From: Periconia sp. R9002
Lineage: Eukaryota; Ascomycota; Dothideomycetes; Pleosporales; Periconiaceae
Direction: 5' to 3'
Assembly: GCA_023627715.1 (NCBI GenBank)
Contig: JAMAHW010000031.1
Coordinates: 124,001 to 188,000 of the forward strand
Length of the DNA: 64,000 nt
Below the pieces are notes generated by a model. That model saw only the letters and a list, made by a program, of their open reading frames with translations. It did no database searches and was not told the DNA's origin. The position numbers and the translations under genes are program-made. Below, piece by piece: positions 20,402-31,863 of the stretch (position 1 is the stretch's first letter; each line of letters starts with the position of its first letter).

Positions 20402-22621
20402 ATGGACTTCTGCGATTCGTGCAAACGATTTGACATCTCTCTTGAGAGCTTCATCTCAGACCCAGGGACAGACGACAACCCACGTCTGCAAACCCCCATA
20501 TATACCCTGGGCACTCTCGAAGGAATCAGCCACCGCACCAAGACATGTCATCTGTGTCAACTACTCTTTAAAGCTTTTCAAGATGGACCTCTAAAAAACG
20601 TGCCTGTACTATCAGATCTTCGCCAAATTTCACTACGTGGGACTTGGATTAACACCCTCGGGCCGAGTAGAGAGCAGCGCCTGAAGAGCTCAGCCTTGTC
20701 GATCCTTGTCTGGCCGGAATCACCACGAATACCACAAGCTACGTACAAGCTTGTCATTCGCGCAGTGTCTCCGCTGCTTCCAGACCAACCGCATTTTGGT
20801 CGGCTTTGCCCGGTAGAATCGTCCCCCTTGGAGTTTGGGCTTATCAGGCGCTGGCTTAAACATTGCGAAAATAACCATACGGTCTGTCACGTGGCCAATA
20901 ATGTTACCGTTGAAAAGCCAACTGCGACGTTTCTAGTCATTGATGTCAAACAAAACTGTATCATCCGTGCGCCGAATGCGTGCAGATATATTGCACTAAG
21001 GTAGGTGTTGGCATATGTTTTGCGTCTCGAAGGTGCATATCTGAGATGCCTGCTAACTGTATTTTCATCCGGCAGTTATGTATGGGGTAAAACAGCCCAG
21101 CTCACCTTAACGAGTGACAATTTGGGGACACTGTTGCAGAAAAATAGCCTAAGAAACTTTCATTTACCACGAACCATCTCAGATGCAATGAAACTGGTTG
21201 GTCGACTGGGCGAGCGATATCTATGGGTCGATGCTCTGTGTATCGTGCAGGACTCGGAAGTAATTCGACGACAATGTATCGAGGACATGGACCGAATCTA
21301 TATGCAATCACTACTGACAATAGTCGCTGGGGCGGCAGAGAATTCTGACTCTCCTCTTCTCGGTGTGACAAAGAAGCGGGAATGGCTTCAATGGTCTTCA
21401 CAAGTCTCTGAAAATCTTACACTTTCACTCCACTTCGATTTTAAGGATTTTTTGGAGTGCTCAACATATAACCAGCGAGCGTGGACCATGCAAGAATACC
21501 AGCTCGCCAATCGATTACTAATTTTTTCTCCCAACGAGCAAGTCTATCTTTCGTGTAAAGAAGCAGTGTACTCAGAGGATGTCGTCCCCGGAAACGAGCT
21601 CGAAGTAGACCCAGCCATGCAAGATGGTGCCGACTTGATAAAACTACAACCGGATAAGCAATACTCGTGGAGCACCTATCGTCGAGGTGTGGAAATGCTC
21701 ACTTCTCGCAGTATGACACACGAGGGGGATATTTTGAATGCGTTTAGAGGAATACTCAGAACAATCAGTCCCGGGCCATCAATTGAAGGGTTTCCAGTCT
21801 CAATGTTTGATATGGCATTGTTATGGCAGCCACGAGGACGCCTTACCCGTCGTCGTGGATTCTCATCGTGGTCGTGGGCGGGATGGCTTGGCAAGGTACA
21901 CTGGTTTGACGATGGCTCCCTCGATGACTCACGTGGGAGCTCCGAGACCGAAAAGATGAGCACGTTTCTGAAGGAGAAATGCTGGATTGTCTGGTACAGT
22001 TCATTCGGTAAATTTCTTTTTTCGCCAGCATTTCACGTCGACGGCCCACCTTGGTTGCGAGGCTATTCCTCCAGCGCGGAAGACTACGACAGACGGTTTG
22101 GTTTTCAGCCACCTGGCTCCGCCCCAACACCAGACCTGCTCCCACGTCGGCTCAGCAAGATCGAGCACCAGCGCAAGTATGTTCGCTACCTTCAATTCTG
22201 GACGGTTTCCGCATATTTCAAAATCCAACGCGATGTATCTGGACTACTCGAGGTTCCCGGCTTTGAACCTGAGCAAGAGGCTGGATTGCGCCTCTTTGTC
22301 CTCCGTGACGCAAGCGATAAAACCTGCGGCTGGGTGTTGTTAGATGAGGGATGGATTCAGCAGAGGGGAGAAGGGTATAATTCAGTGCAAGAGTTTATTT
22401 TGCTATCTGAAGGACGCAGTTCCACTATGGCGCGATTGTCGCATCCTGCTATCGGATCAGCTGGGGTAGAGGAAGTAGTTAGTTCTCAAGAGTTTAATGC
22501 GATGATGATTACTTGGACGGGGGGTACAGCTGAGCGAGTGGGATTGGGAAGGATAGTCAAAAGTGCTCTGTGGAACAGCTGTAAACGTGGAATGAAGTGG
22601 AAAGAGATACTTTTGGGTTGA
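20402..22621 (+). CDS. HET-domain protein 2
   Basis: Two exons (20402-21000, 21076-22621) split by a 75 bp GTAGGT..CAG intron that falls inside the HET motif (YIALS|YVWG) give 714 residues. Like the first HET protein it starts with a CxxC pair (CDSC, residue 4) and a second one (CHLC). HET blocks are YIALSYVWG, RYLWVDALCIVQDS and NQRAWTMQEYQLANRLLIF. A WSWAGW motif lies downstream. The open frame upstream of exon 2 starts exactly after an intron stop, so an unspliced reading would miss the CxxC N-terminus. Role as for the family: allorecognition-linked cell death. No effector domain beyond HET is visible. Confidence 0.9.
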
Positions 22622-25245
22622 TATCCATCCAAGAAATCAGGAAGCACTCTCTAACAATTGACCAATTATAATGAGGGTCTTACCAACTTGTTCTTTCGTA
22701 CAGGAGGCGTCTTTTTTTTGTATGTTGTTGCTATTCTCTGTCCAGAGAGCAGGTTCCAGATTCAGTCCTGCAACAGACGTCACTATGTTTTTTATTTCTT
22801 GTGTCGATACCGCAAATCATTCTATTGCTATGCGATATTTCTTTTACTATGATATTGGTCACACCGAAAATTTTATTTCAGAAACTTTTGAAGCAATTAC
22901 TAAAGATTCCTGAGCTATTTCAAACGCATAGAAACTTATAATTGGTAAGAGCCCATAATCGATGACTGTTACATGTATTCTAGACTGCACTAAACACTCG
23001 GCGCCAACGCAGGTCTGGACCTGAACCAGATCGGCGGCCTCATTCATACTTTTTTTTTGAGAGAGAGAGAGATAGAGAGTTCACCTCAAGACTGAACGGT
23101 ATTGAAAGCGCGTCGCAAGCACGGCATATGTGTGGTGGAGTAGCTTATTCGTCACCTTCGTCAACGACGACGACAAGCAGAAGCTTTTCGTGGCGAGAAT
23201 ATCGGACGCTGCAAATGAGGCTGTAGGTAGATATATGAGCATCGAAGTTCCTAGAAATGGATAGAAAAACAAAGATTATAGTGAATACATTGCTAAGTAC
23301 AGCACGTTCTCGGCAGATCCGAGAGGAATCATAGCGGTGCAGTGTCTTCTTAGGAACAGCTGTGAATGAAGAAGTCAACACGGGTGATGACCCCTTTCGA
23401 ACGCTCAGGAGTAGGGCCTGGACCTTAGGATGACAACGCCCAGTGCACCGTAAATCAGCGTTATTAGATCGAAGAAGGCCCTAAAGGAATTTCTGCGGTG
23501 TGGAAATTTGGTGCATTCGCGCCTAGCGCTGGAAGGCTGCTGGTAGGGTATTGTGGTTGCCAGATCTAAGCGAACGCTGTACTGGACGCGTGCTGATGCA
23601 GCGAGCATGGGGTAAATGTGTATAGCCAGATTTTACTAAGAGCTTGTTGGATGCGGTCCAATTTCAGAATAACCTGCGTTATTTTATCCCTCGTTACGAA
23701 AGGTGGTTAACGCGTGGTTGACATGAGGGGAAGCTGGGGGGAGATCTAAAGTGGAAGCGCATGCCTTTTATGCAGGTCTGCTGGACGCCTTAGGCCAAAC
23801 TATTGTTTTCGGAATCGTTTAGTGATTTGGTAACAGCTTTTCGATTTCTTGCTCTTTGGGCAACATCTGGTAAGATTCGAAGTGGAGCGGGTGCGGGAAG
23901 GGAACAGTTCGGGAGCAGTGGGCCCTCTCAGGTGTGGGGACTCACTACATTGAGATCTTAACTCAGGCTCACTTTCCAAATGCAAATCTTGTGTTGTTAC
24001 GTACTAATATGCGGTACTAGCATGACGAAGTGGAGAGTGTGATGGTCATGGCATGCGATGCAGGGCAGCATCCGTTGCCTAAGCGAGCGGCACACTCCAG
24101 TGGTGTCTTATCGCATCCTGCATTCTACCATGTGCACTCCAACTTCTACGCTAGATGCTCAGACTCTAGGTTGAGATTGTCTTCAGTACCGTAAGCGCTA
24201 CATTTCGAGAAAGATTTAATGTTTCAAGCACGTCACATAGAATTTCGAGAGAATCGCGGTTTGTTAGTTGTTATATTAAGCTTCTAGCGACAACTATCCG
24301 CAAAACACTAAGCAGCACTAAAGATCACTTTATCGTCAATGCGCCTACGCCTTCATGCATCAAGAACAGGGACATGGCATTGATTCAAAGATGCCCATGT
24401 TAGAGTCTTCATTTTCAGTCATACCCCCAGGCTGTGGCATACTTGAAGAGGTAGGCCGATGCGTTGGATGACCTACGCGAGGATGGAGTATGCGGGGACT
24501 CGCCATTCGAAACAAAATACCTGTTCTTAGTGAAAAGGAAGAAGAGGTTGGATCTGCGAAGTGAGGTCACTTTGTTCGCGGCGTGATTGGTCAAAGCCCC
24601 GGAGGTGGCTGAGCCTTTGATAAATCGCTCAAGACTAACCATCAACAGTGTAGATGATATGGATGTTCCCTCACCATTTCAGGAACAGCGAGAAGAGCAT
24701 CTCACATGCTGCGTGGTAATTTCTAACATCTAGCGGAACCACGACGAATGTAGCGCTGAGGTATTTTTCGTCGAATCGGTTCATTGTCCATGGGGGCGAG
24801 CTACTGCCGTCTACACAGCCTACGTCGTACCCTTTGTTCCTTGGTTTCGGGTGTGGAATTTTCTGGCAATTTTCCCAGGACTCCGCTGGAACCGCCATGT
24901 GCGGCATTCCATCACTTTGGCTCTCGGCTCCAACGCTGTTGCACTGCGGCAGGCCTTGAATCTGATGACACACCGTGCATACATCAGGTTTAGTGATTAG
25001 AGCGCACCGCGCGAGCGCGGCGATGATGTCGGCTGAAGCTCCAGAGCATCATTTCCGCCCTTGTTATTAGATATAAATACACTGTGCTTGTTGCATCTTC
25101 CCACTTGCTTTCCTACCTTTTCTTCTCTTCTTCTTTACTGATCTTATCCCTCTCTTCACACCCTCCGCCCTTCTCCCCTTTTCCAGCGTTTTTGTTAGAA
25201 TTGTGCGGCCCTTGCTACTGCTCATTCCACCTTCTTCGCCCTTTA
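22622..25245. other. Long gene-poor spacer
   Basis: About 2.6 kb between HET gene 2 and the ATPase gene. A T-run followed by a (GA)n microsatellite lies at 23051-23073. The only coding candidate is the weak minus-strand frame noted at 24415-24973. The right end has a pyrimidine-rich tract (25100-25210) typical of fungal promoters just before the ATPase start. Confidence 0.4.
24415..24973 (-). CDS. Weak hypothetical gene candidate
   Basis: Two minus-strand frames (24671-24973 and 24415-24645) read protein-like (DEKYLSATFVVVPLD, LFFLFTKNRYFVSNG). They can be joined in frame by a possible 40 bp GTGAGG..TAG intron, which is shorter than other introns here. No domain is recognised and composition is unremarkable. 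It may equally be chance or a gene relic. Confidence 0.2.
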
Positions 25246-28200
25246 ATGGACAAAGAGGAGAACAAACCAGCTCTTCGCATTCGATATGCCGATGATGAGG
25301 AAACCGGCCGTGTAGGCCGCGATCGTTATCGTAGTGACAGGCGACACTCACGACAGTCCAGTGTGGGAAGTCTCTCAATACACAGCACTGGTGGTGGCAC
25401 GAGGAGTGTAGACCCTGGAACTGCACTCCCAATCACTTACCGAACGCTGTAAGTGCCTGCGCGTTTCTTTTCTGTCGTGGAAGTACTGAAGCCCATCAGT
25501 TCGATTGAAGTGGGCGAGGACCTCGCAAAGAAGCAGGAAGCTACAAAAAGGGTCAAGGAAAAGGCTGGAGTTGGTAGGTGGTACCTTGTGAGCCCTTCTA
25601 CATGACACTTACTAACCTTTATAGACCTTGCTGGCTTAGAATGGCACACACTGTCCGTTGATGAGCTCACGCGCCGTTTGTCCGTTACCTTAAACGAAGG
25701 TCTCTCACACGAACAGGTGACTCGTCGCCTCACTGAACATGGCAAGAACAAAATGTCGAAGCCTCCATCAGGGCTATTTGGCAAGATCACGGGCTATTTC
25801 TTTGGTGGATTTGGTTCCATTCTGCTCATCGCTGCGGTGCTGGTATTCATTGCCTGGCGTCCCCTGGGCAATCCTCCTGCGTTGGCCAATCTTCTCCTTG
25901 CATGTGTTCTGGTAGCTGTTTTTGTCCTCCAGGCTGGCTTCAATGCCTGGCAAGACTGGTCCAGCTCAAGGGTCATGGCAAGTATTGGAACTATGCTACC
26001 GGATCAGTGTATTGTACGCCGTGATGGGTCGCAGGCCAACATCTCGTCGCTCGAAATGGTGCCTGGAGACGTGGTCATTATTAAACAAGGCAACAAGCTT
26101 CCGGCCGACATTCGCTTCGTGGAAGTATCTAGCGATGCCATGTTTGATCGGTCGATCCTCACAGGTAGGTACATCAACTTTGGCATGTGCATTTCACATA
26201 TTAACATCATCTTTCAGGCGAATCTGAACCTATCCTCGCAACCGTCGATTCGACCGAAGCAAACTACCTTGAAACTCAAAACATCGGTATGCAAGGCACA
26301 CACTGTATCTCAGGAAGCTGTATCGGTGTGTGCGTGGCCACTGGCGACAATACTATCTTCGGACGGATTGCAACGCTCACAAACGAGCCCAAAACAGGCA
26401 TGACTCCCCTCCAAAAAGAGATCTTCCGATTCGTTTGCATCATCTCTCTCTTCATCGCATGCGTTGTAGTTCTGATCATTATTCTCTGGTAAGCCCTTGA
26501 TTTACGCGTATACAAAGATGCTCCAACTAACAGACGTAAGGGGCGCTTGGCTACGAAAGTCCCACCCCGATTGGATTGACGTGCCCCTTCTCATTGTTGA
26601 CTGCGTATCTGCGGCTGTCGCATTCATACCTGAAGGTCTCCCTATTGCATTAACTACAAGTCTAACAATTGTTGCAAACATCATGAGGAAAAACAAAATT
26701 CTTTGCAAATCACTCAAGACGGTAGAGACTCTCGGCGCTGTGTCAGTCATCTGCTCTGACAAGACGGGAACTCTGACCAAGGCAAGATCTCCTCTCATTT
26801 GACTTAGTTCTATAACCCTAACATTACAAAGAATAGCATGGTTGTCACAGACATATACGCAGCAGGGGAGGAGTACACTCCCGAAGCAGCCCGCGATATG
26901 GTCGCAATAGTAAAGTCGGACAACAACGTCACAGCGTTGGGAAAAAAGCGCGAAGATGTCATGGATGAAGTCCGTCTTCTCAGCGGCTTGTGCAATGCAG
27001 CAGAATTCGATGCAGCTACGAGTAAGCCATTTCTACTTCCGAGTATCTCACCATATTAACGGCTTACAGTGCACATGCCTATCCACGAGCGCAAGATCAA
27101 TGGCGATGCTACCGACCAGGCCGTCCTCCGTCTATCTGAAAGCCTCGGATCGGTAGCCCAGCTGAGACAAGATTGGAGGAAGATATTTGAGATTGCTTTC
27201 AACAGCAAGAATAAGTTCATGGTTCGTGTCATGGCACCTGTTAATCAATCAGCAAGCAACAACTCAGCGTAGGTCTTTCGAGATTAACTACCTAAACTAA
27301 TCTTTGCTAACAATTTTAGTCTTCTTATGATCAAAGGCGCACCCGATATTCTCCTACCCCGATGCAACAAGCTCGTCGGTGACCACGGCGAGATTCTAAA
27401 TCTAACCGAGCCACAACGCGCACGCATCGAGCAGATCAAAGATGACTGGTCTCGACAAGGGAAGAGAGTCATCTTGCTCGCTCGCAAAAAGACGGTCGCA
27501 CCGTTTTCTTCTAATTTTGAGAAGGAAGTCCTCGTAGCTGCTCGAGAAAGTCTAACATTCGTTGGTCTGCTGGGTATTGTTGACCCTCCGCGTGACGAGA
27601 TTCCGAATGTGGTCAATATCCTTCGAGGTGCATCGATTCGTATTTTTATGGTCACTGGAGACTTCAAGTTGACTGCTCAAGCTATCGCTGAGGAGTGCGG
27701 TATCATTTCGGATTCTTCTTCTATTGATGATGTTAACGCGCTATCTCGGGAGGTCAAGTTCGGGACTGGGAGACGTGCTATGGTCCTGAGTGGACCTGAG
27801 CTGATTACTCTCAATGAGAACCAATGGGACCAGCTCTGTAAATATGAAGAAATCGTCTTCGCCAGGTAAGCTACAGCTCAACCCGAAAATCTGCCTCAGC
27901 AACTAACAGGTGTAGGACTACACCGGAACAGAAACTTCGTATAGTCAAGGAATTCCAGGCTCGCGATAACATAGTCGGAATGACTGGCGACGGTGTCAAT
28001 GATGCCCCATCGCTAAAGGCAGCCGATATTGGTATCGCAATGGGCAGTGGTTCGGACATTGCCATTGAAGCAGCGGACATGGTTCTCCTGGATTCATTCG
28101 TCGCTATCGTTGCAGCAGTCGAGTACGGACGTCTCGTATATGACAACTTGAAAAAGACGATTGTGTATCTTCTGCCGGCTGGCAGTTTCAGTGAGCTGTG

Positions 28201-29065
28201 GCCGGTTGTGACAAATGTCGCGTTTGGTATTCCGCAGATTTTGTCGTCTTTCCTCATGGTAAGAAATCTCCCCTAATGGCAAGGTGAACTGAAACTGACT
28301 GCCTCATAAGATCATCATTTGCTGCTTCACCGACTGCGCAGGAGCCATTACCCTTGCGTACGAGAAACCCGAAAGCGATGTTCTGACACGTCCACCCCGC
28401 AACCCCAAAAAGGACCGTCTAGTCAACACCAGACTCGTCTTTCACGCCTACTTCGTCGTCGGTCTGCTTGAGTGTTTCCTTTCGTTCACGATGGCGTTTT
28501 GGTATATGGAAAGGCAGGGCGTGCCATTTACCGCGCTGTGGCTCAAATTCGGTGACCTCGACAACAAGTACGACCCTGATCATGTCACTGCTGCAACAAA
28601 CACGGCATCAAGTATCTACTTTGTTAATTTGGTGGTTATGTGAGTTGATGATATTGGAAACATCACGATGAGATTATTCGCTGACATGTTGCAGGCAAAT
28701 TTTCAATTTAATCGCAACAAGAACAAGACGTCTTAGCATCTTCCAACAACCGCCTATATTCAACAAGGAAACTCAGAACCTGCTTATCTTCCCTGCTATG
28801 GTGTTTGCCATTGTTATTGTCTTCATTTGTAAGTCCAATCACATATCCGGCTCACTGGCCTTTCAGGCACTTGTGACCCCAGAACTGACCAAGTCTAGTC
28901 TGCTACATACCCTCCCTCAATAGGGCAATTGGCACTACACAGATACCCATCGAGTTTTGGTTTCTACCTGTTGCTTTTGGCGTCGGTCTGCTCACACTCG
29001 ACGAGACTCGCAAATGGGCCATACGGACATGGCCGAAGGGTTTCTTTGCCAGGATTGCTTGGTAA
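25246..29065 (+). CDS. Fungal IIC P-type ATPase (Na/K-ATPase alpha-like)
   Basis: Twelve exons join in frame to 1078 residues: 25246-25448, 25500-25573, 25625-26164, 26218-26488, 26541-26781, 26832-27021, 27070-27268, 27320-27865, 27916-28258, 28311-28639, 28695-28828, 28899-29065. A basic, Ser-rich cytosolic N-terminus precedes the cation-ATPase N domain (WHTLSVDELTRRL). Key motifs are LTGES (about 271-275), FIPEGLP in M4, DKTGT with phosphorylated Asp436, KGAPD for nucleotide binding and TGDGVND (778-784). About ten membrane segments are expected. It resembles animal Na/K-ATPase alpha subunits, yet fungi lack the beta subunit and the transported ion of fungal IIC pumps is unsettled. Intron 5 (26782-26831) is GC-AG. 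It is probably at the plasma membrane; ion specificity is not readable. Confidence 0.92.
26782..26831 (+). other. GC-AG intron just after DKTGTLTK
   Basis: The 50 bp intron has a GCAAGA donor after AAG and an AAAG acceptor. Joining ..GTLTK to NSMVV keeps the frame and the conserved sequence, while no GT donor nearby does so. Confidence 0.75.
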
Positions 29066-29347
29066 CACGGAGAGGATTTATCGGGGGAATTGTAGATATC
29101 ATCAGAGCAGTTTACAGGTATTGAGATGAATAAACTATACATGGCGGAACTGGGAGCTTATGTCTATTCTATCAGGTTAGTTTGTAGTGCCCTGTGGATG
29201 TAACTAAGCTATCAACAAACTATACCAAATTCAATTCTGTAACATTATGCCCCGGATTCAAGTAAACTGAATGAGCGCAGATTGATACACGCTAAGATAT
29301 ATTCGCCAACGGGCTTGAAACAGAAACTCTCTTTATTTACCTGCTGC
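29066..29347. other. Convergent 3' spacer
   Basis: A short AT-rich stretch between the 3' ends of the ATPase and zinc-finger genes. Nothing specific is seen. Confidence 0.4.
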
Positions 29348-31485
29348 TCATTCGTAATTATCCTTCGCAGGGTGTCTTGGGTTTTCGATTCCGGGTCTGT
29401 GAGTACTAAGAAATAAATTCTTAGATTTTTTCCTCTCTTTCTTCAAGCGGGGCTCGTGACTTGCCGGTACCGACTCTGGCTCTGGCGGTGGCTCTGGCTC
29501 TGGCGGTGGCAGTGGCTCTGGCAACGGCCGCATGCTCATCCTGATCAAAAACCCAGGTTTAACTGAAACCTCCCACATCTCTGGTAAGATAATTTTGCCA
29601 TCCGGCCCAATAAGATCGTAATGACCTTGTTGCACATGGGGACCAACGACGTCTACATTAAGAAACGCTTGCTTTATAAGGTGCTTCATGCGCTTGTTCC
29701 ATCAGCACAAATTGATATCATAGTTTAGGCGCGAAGACATTGACTCACCTTCCATGTGTTACATACAATCCACGTGAAAACAAACTTCCGGCCTACAGCA
29801 TCGAGAAATTGAATTGGTCGCGGCGTCGACGGCGCCGGCTGTTGTAGTTGATGTGGTAGTGGTAGTGGTAGTGGTTGTTGTGGCGGCGTTGGTATTGATT
29901 GTTCGTTGTCTTCTCCCTTTTCTTGGTAATTTATGACATCTTTTTGGTAGGATTTTTTCCCAAATGCGTCAAAAAGCTGTTGAGTCTCTGCCCCAGGATA
30001 TCTATTCAGTAATTTTTCGAACATTTCATCTTGTTGACTCTGGCTAGCATGTTCTTTGGTTTCCTCCTTCTCCTCTTCCTCTTGCTCGTCCTCTTCGAAT
30101 TTCTCTCTGGGAATAGAAAACAGCGCTAATTGCTCCAGATGATGCGCAATATGCTTGTAATACCGATTGAGTGATTTTAATTCTTCATGACATAAGGGAC
30201 ATAACAGAACCTGGGGTGTTTGTTGTCGAACTTGAGTGCTTAACGCAGGCACGCGCGTATCATCATGGTTCCTAATATCATGTACTTCCGCAAAGTGTTT
30301 CTGTATGCTGCTCTCAGATGGAAATAGCGGACTACAGCCGAGATTACACTTCCATATAGACGAGTGCGACCGTACTTCATGCTCAATCCAATCTCGTCGA
30401 CGTGAAAATGTCTCATCTGCAGATATACAGTCGGGATAAATGCAGATGTATGGTTGAAGATCGCTGAAGACATGACGCCTAATGTAAGGTCAGTGATACT
30501 CCTGACAACCTTCCCTGTAGGGAACGTGTACATACTTCCATTGAAACTTAGTTTTGATGCCGCCAATGATCAGAAAACAGTAAGGACACTCGAAAATTGC
30601 CCCATTTTTTGCAGCTTCAGGCATTCTTGGCGTGCCGAGTACATCTCCACCAAACACGGTCTCTGCATAGGAAGTTACTGAAATCCCATCGTCAGGGTCT
30701 TGGAAAGGTTCGACTTGAGCGTATCTATCTTGTTTCGCTGCCGTTGGTAAAGAAGATACTACGGTTTCGGTGTTTTCTGTAAGATTAGAGGCGTCCGCAA
30801 TCGGTTGATGGTGGCTTTTTCGGTACTCTAGAAACTGTCGACGACGGGAGATGGCTTTGCCGAGACGTCCACTCAACCATTCTGGGACGCCGACAAATTT
30901 GTCTCGAACGTACTGCTCATCCCATGGCTGGCGATACGATTGATCAAACAGACCAGATTTGATATATCTGTCGTGAGGCGCCGGCTTTTGAATCACCATT
31001 GATATGCGTAGTAGGCAACCGACAATGTTATCGGTATAAGAGGACAGCTGCTCTAGCTCTGTCATTTCATCGTCATTTTCATCGTCGGTTTCTTCCGTAG
31101 ATGATTGTGAAAGTTCGTCCCATGGCCTACGTAAACCAGTGATGATCTCAAATGCTGTTGACAAAAGTAAGCCCAAAGACAACGTAATACATCTTGGTTT
31201 CTTACCGTCGGAAAGGCCATTCTTTAAGTCCTTTAGATATCCTCTAACTTGCTCTCGCAGATTTGATGCCTCCCATAACCTCTGATCGAGCGAGTTCCTA
31301 TCTCGCCTATGTGCGCCGGAATTACTAGCCCATAAATGAAATCGCTCGAAACTGTTGTTCAACGATTGTTTAAAGCTATCTTGTGATGGATCCTCTATGC
31401 TTGCTCTTTTAAGCCCATATACCAAAGCAGTCTGGAGGGACCGAAAAGCCGCTGCGCAGTCGGAAACGTCTTGCGCAATAGACAT
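29348..31485 (-). CDS. C2H2 zinc-finger protein with C-terminal ubiquitin-like domain
   Basis: Four exons (31206-31485, 30536-31154, 29749-30478, 29348-29692) join in frame to 657 residues. The N-terminal half is helical with an acidic patch (STEETDDENDDEMTE). Mid-protein are degenerate and classical fingers: FECPYCFLI, ICIYPDC, WKCNLGC..FAEVH and LLCPLCHEELKSLNRYYKHIAHH. A Glu-rich stretch follows, then a ubiquitin-like fold of the fungal ULD type (FLDAVGRKFVFTW, WK|RMKHLIKQAFLNVDVVG, GHYDLIGPDGKIILPEMWE) split by the last intron. The tail has Pro-Glu repeats and a basic end. This architecture is common in Pezizomycotina and often mislabelled as oxidoreductase or acuF-like. It may act in signalling or regulated cell death; function is unproven. 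It is head-to-head with a DUF7580-like gene. Confidence 0.82.
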
Positions 31486-31863
31486 TGATAGAATAGGTAT
31501 CGGTGACCTCGGATCGTATTCACACTAAAGGGCCCTCTAAATGCTTCGCTAGGCAGGCAAAATAACATCATAATGCGGTATACAGAACCATGCGATACAT
31601 CGAATACAGAAGATGGCATCGATAACTGGCATCAATAAGAAAAGAGACCGGAGGACATATATGAATAAGCATGACCCCGCACTCAGCTATGAGTGGATGT
31701 GTGGGAGTTGATGACAGGGGGCAACGGAACGTCAGCCAACTTTCTTTCACTGCACCTCCTTTTCCTATCTCACTTTCATATGAAGAAGTTCCAGAAGATT
31801 CAGAAACTGATATACAGCACGGTTTCAGTTCAAAACTAGTCGGTCTCCGTTCGTTGGACATCT
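31486..31863. promoter_or_regulatory. Bidirectional promoter of the C2H2/ULD and DUF7580-like genes
   Basis: The two start codons are 378 bp apart on opposite strands, so this spacer must serve both. No TATA box or palindrome stands out. Confidence 0.45.

Noticed and set aside
29460..29530. GGCTCTGGC-type direct repeats
   Set aside because: Coding for the Pro-Glu-rich tail of the zinc-finger/ULD protein.
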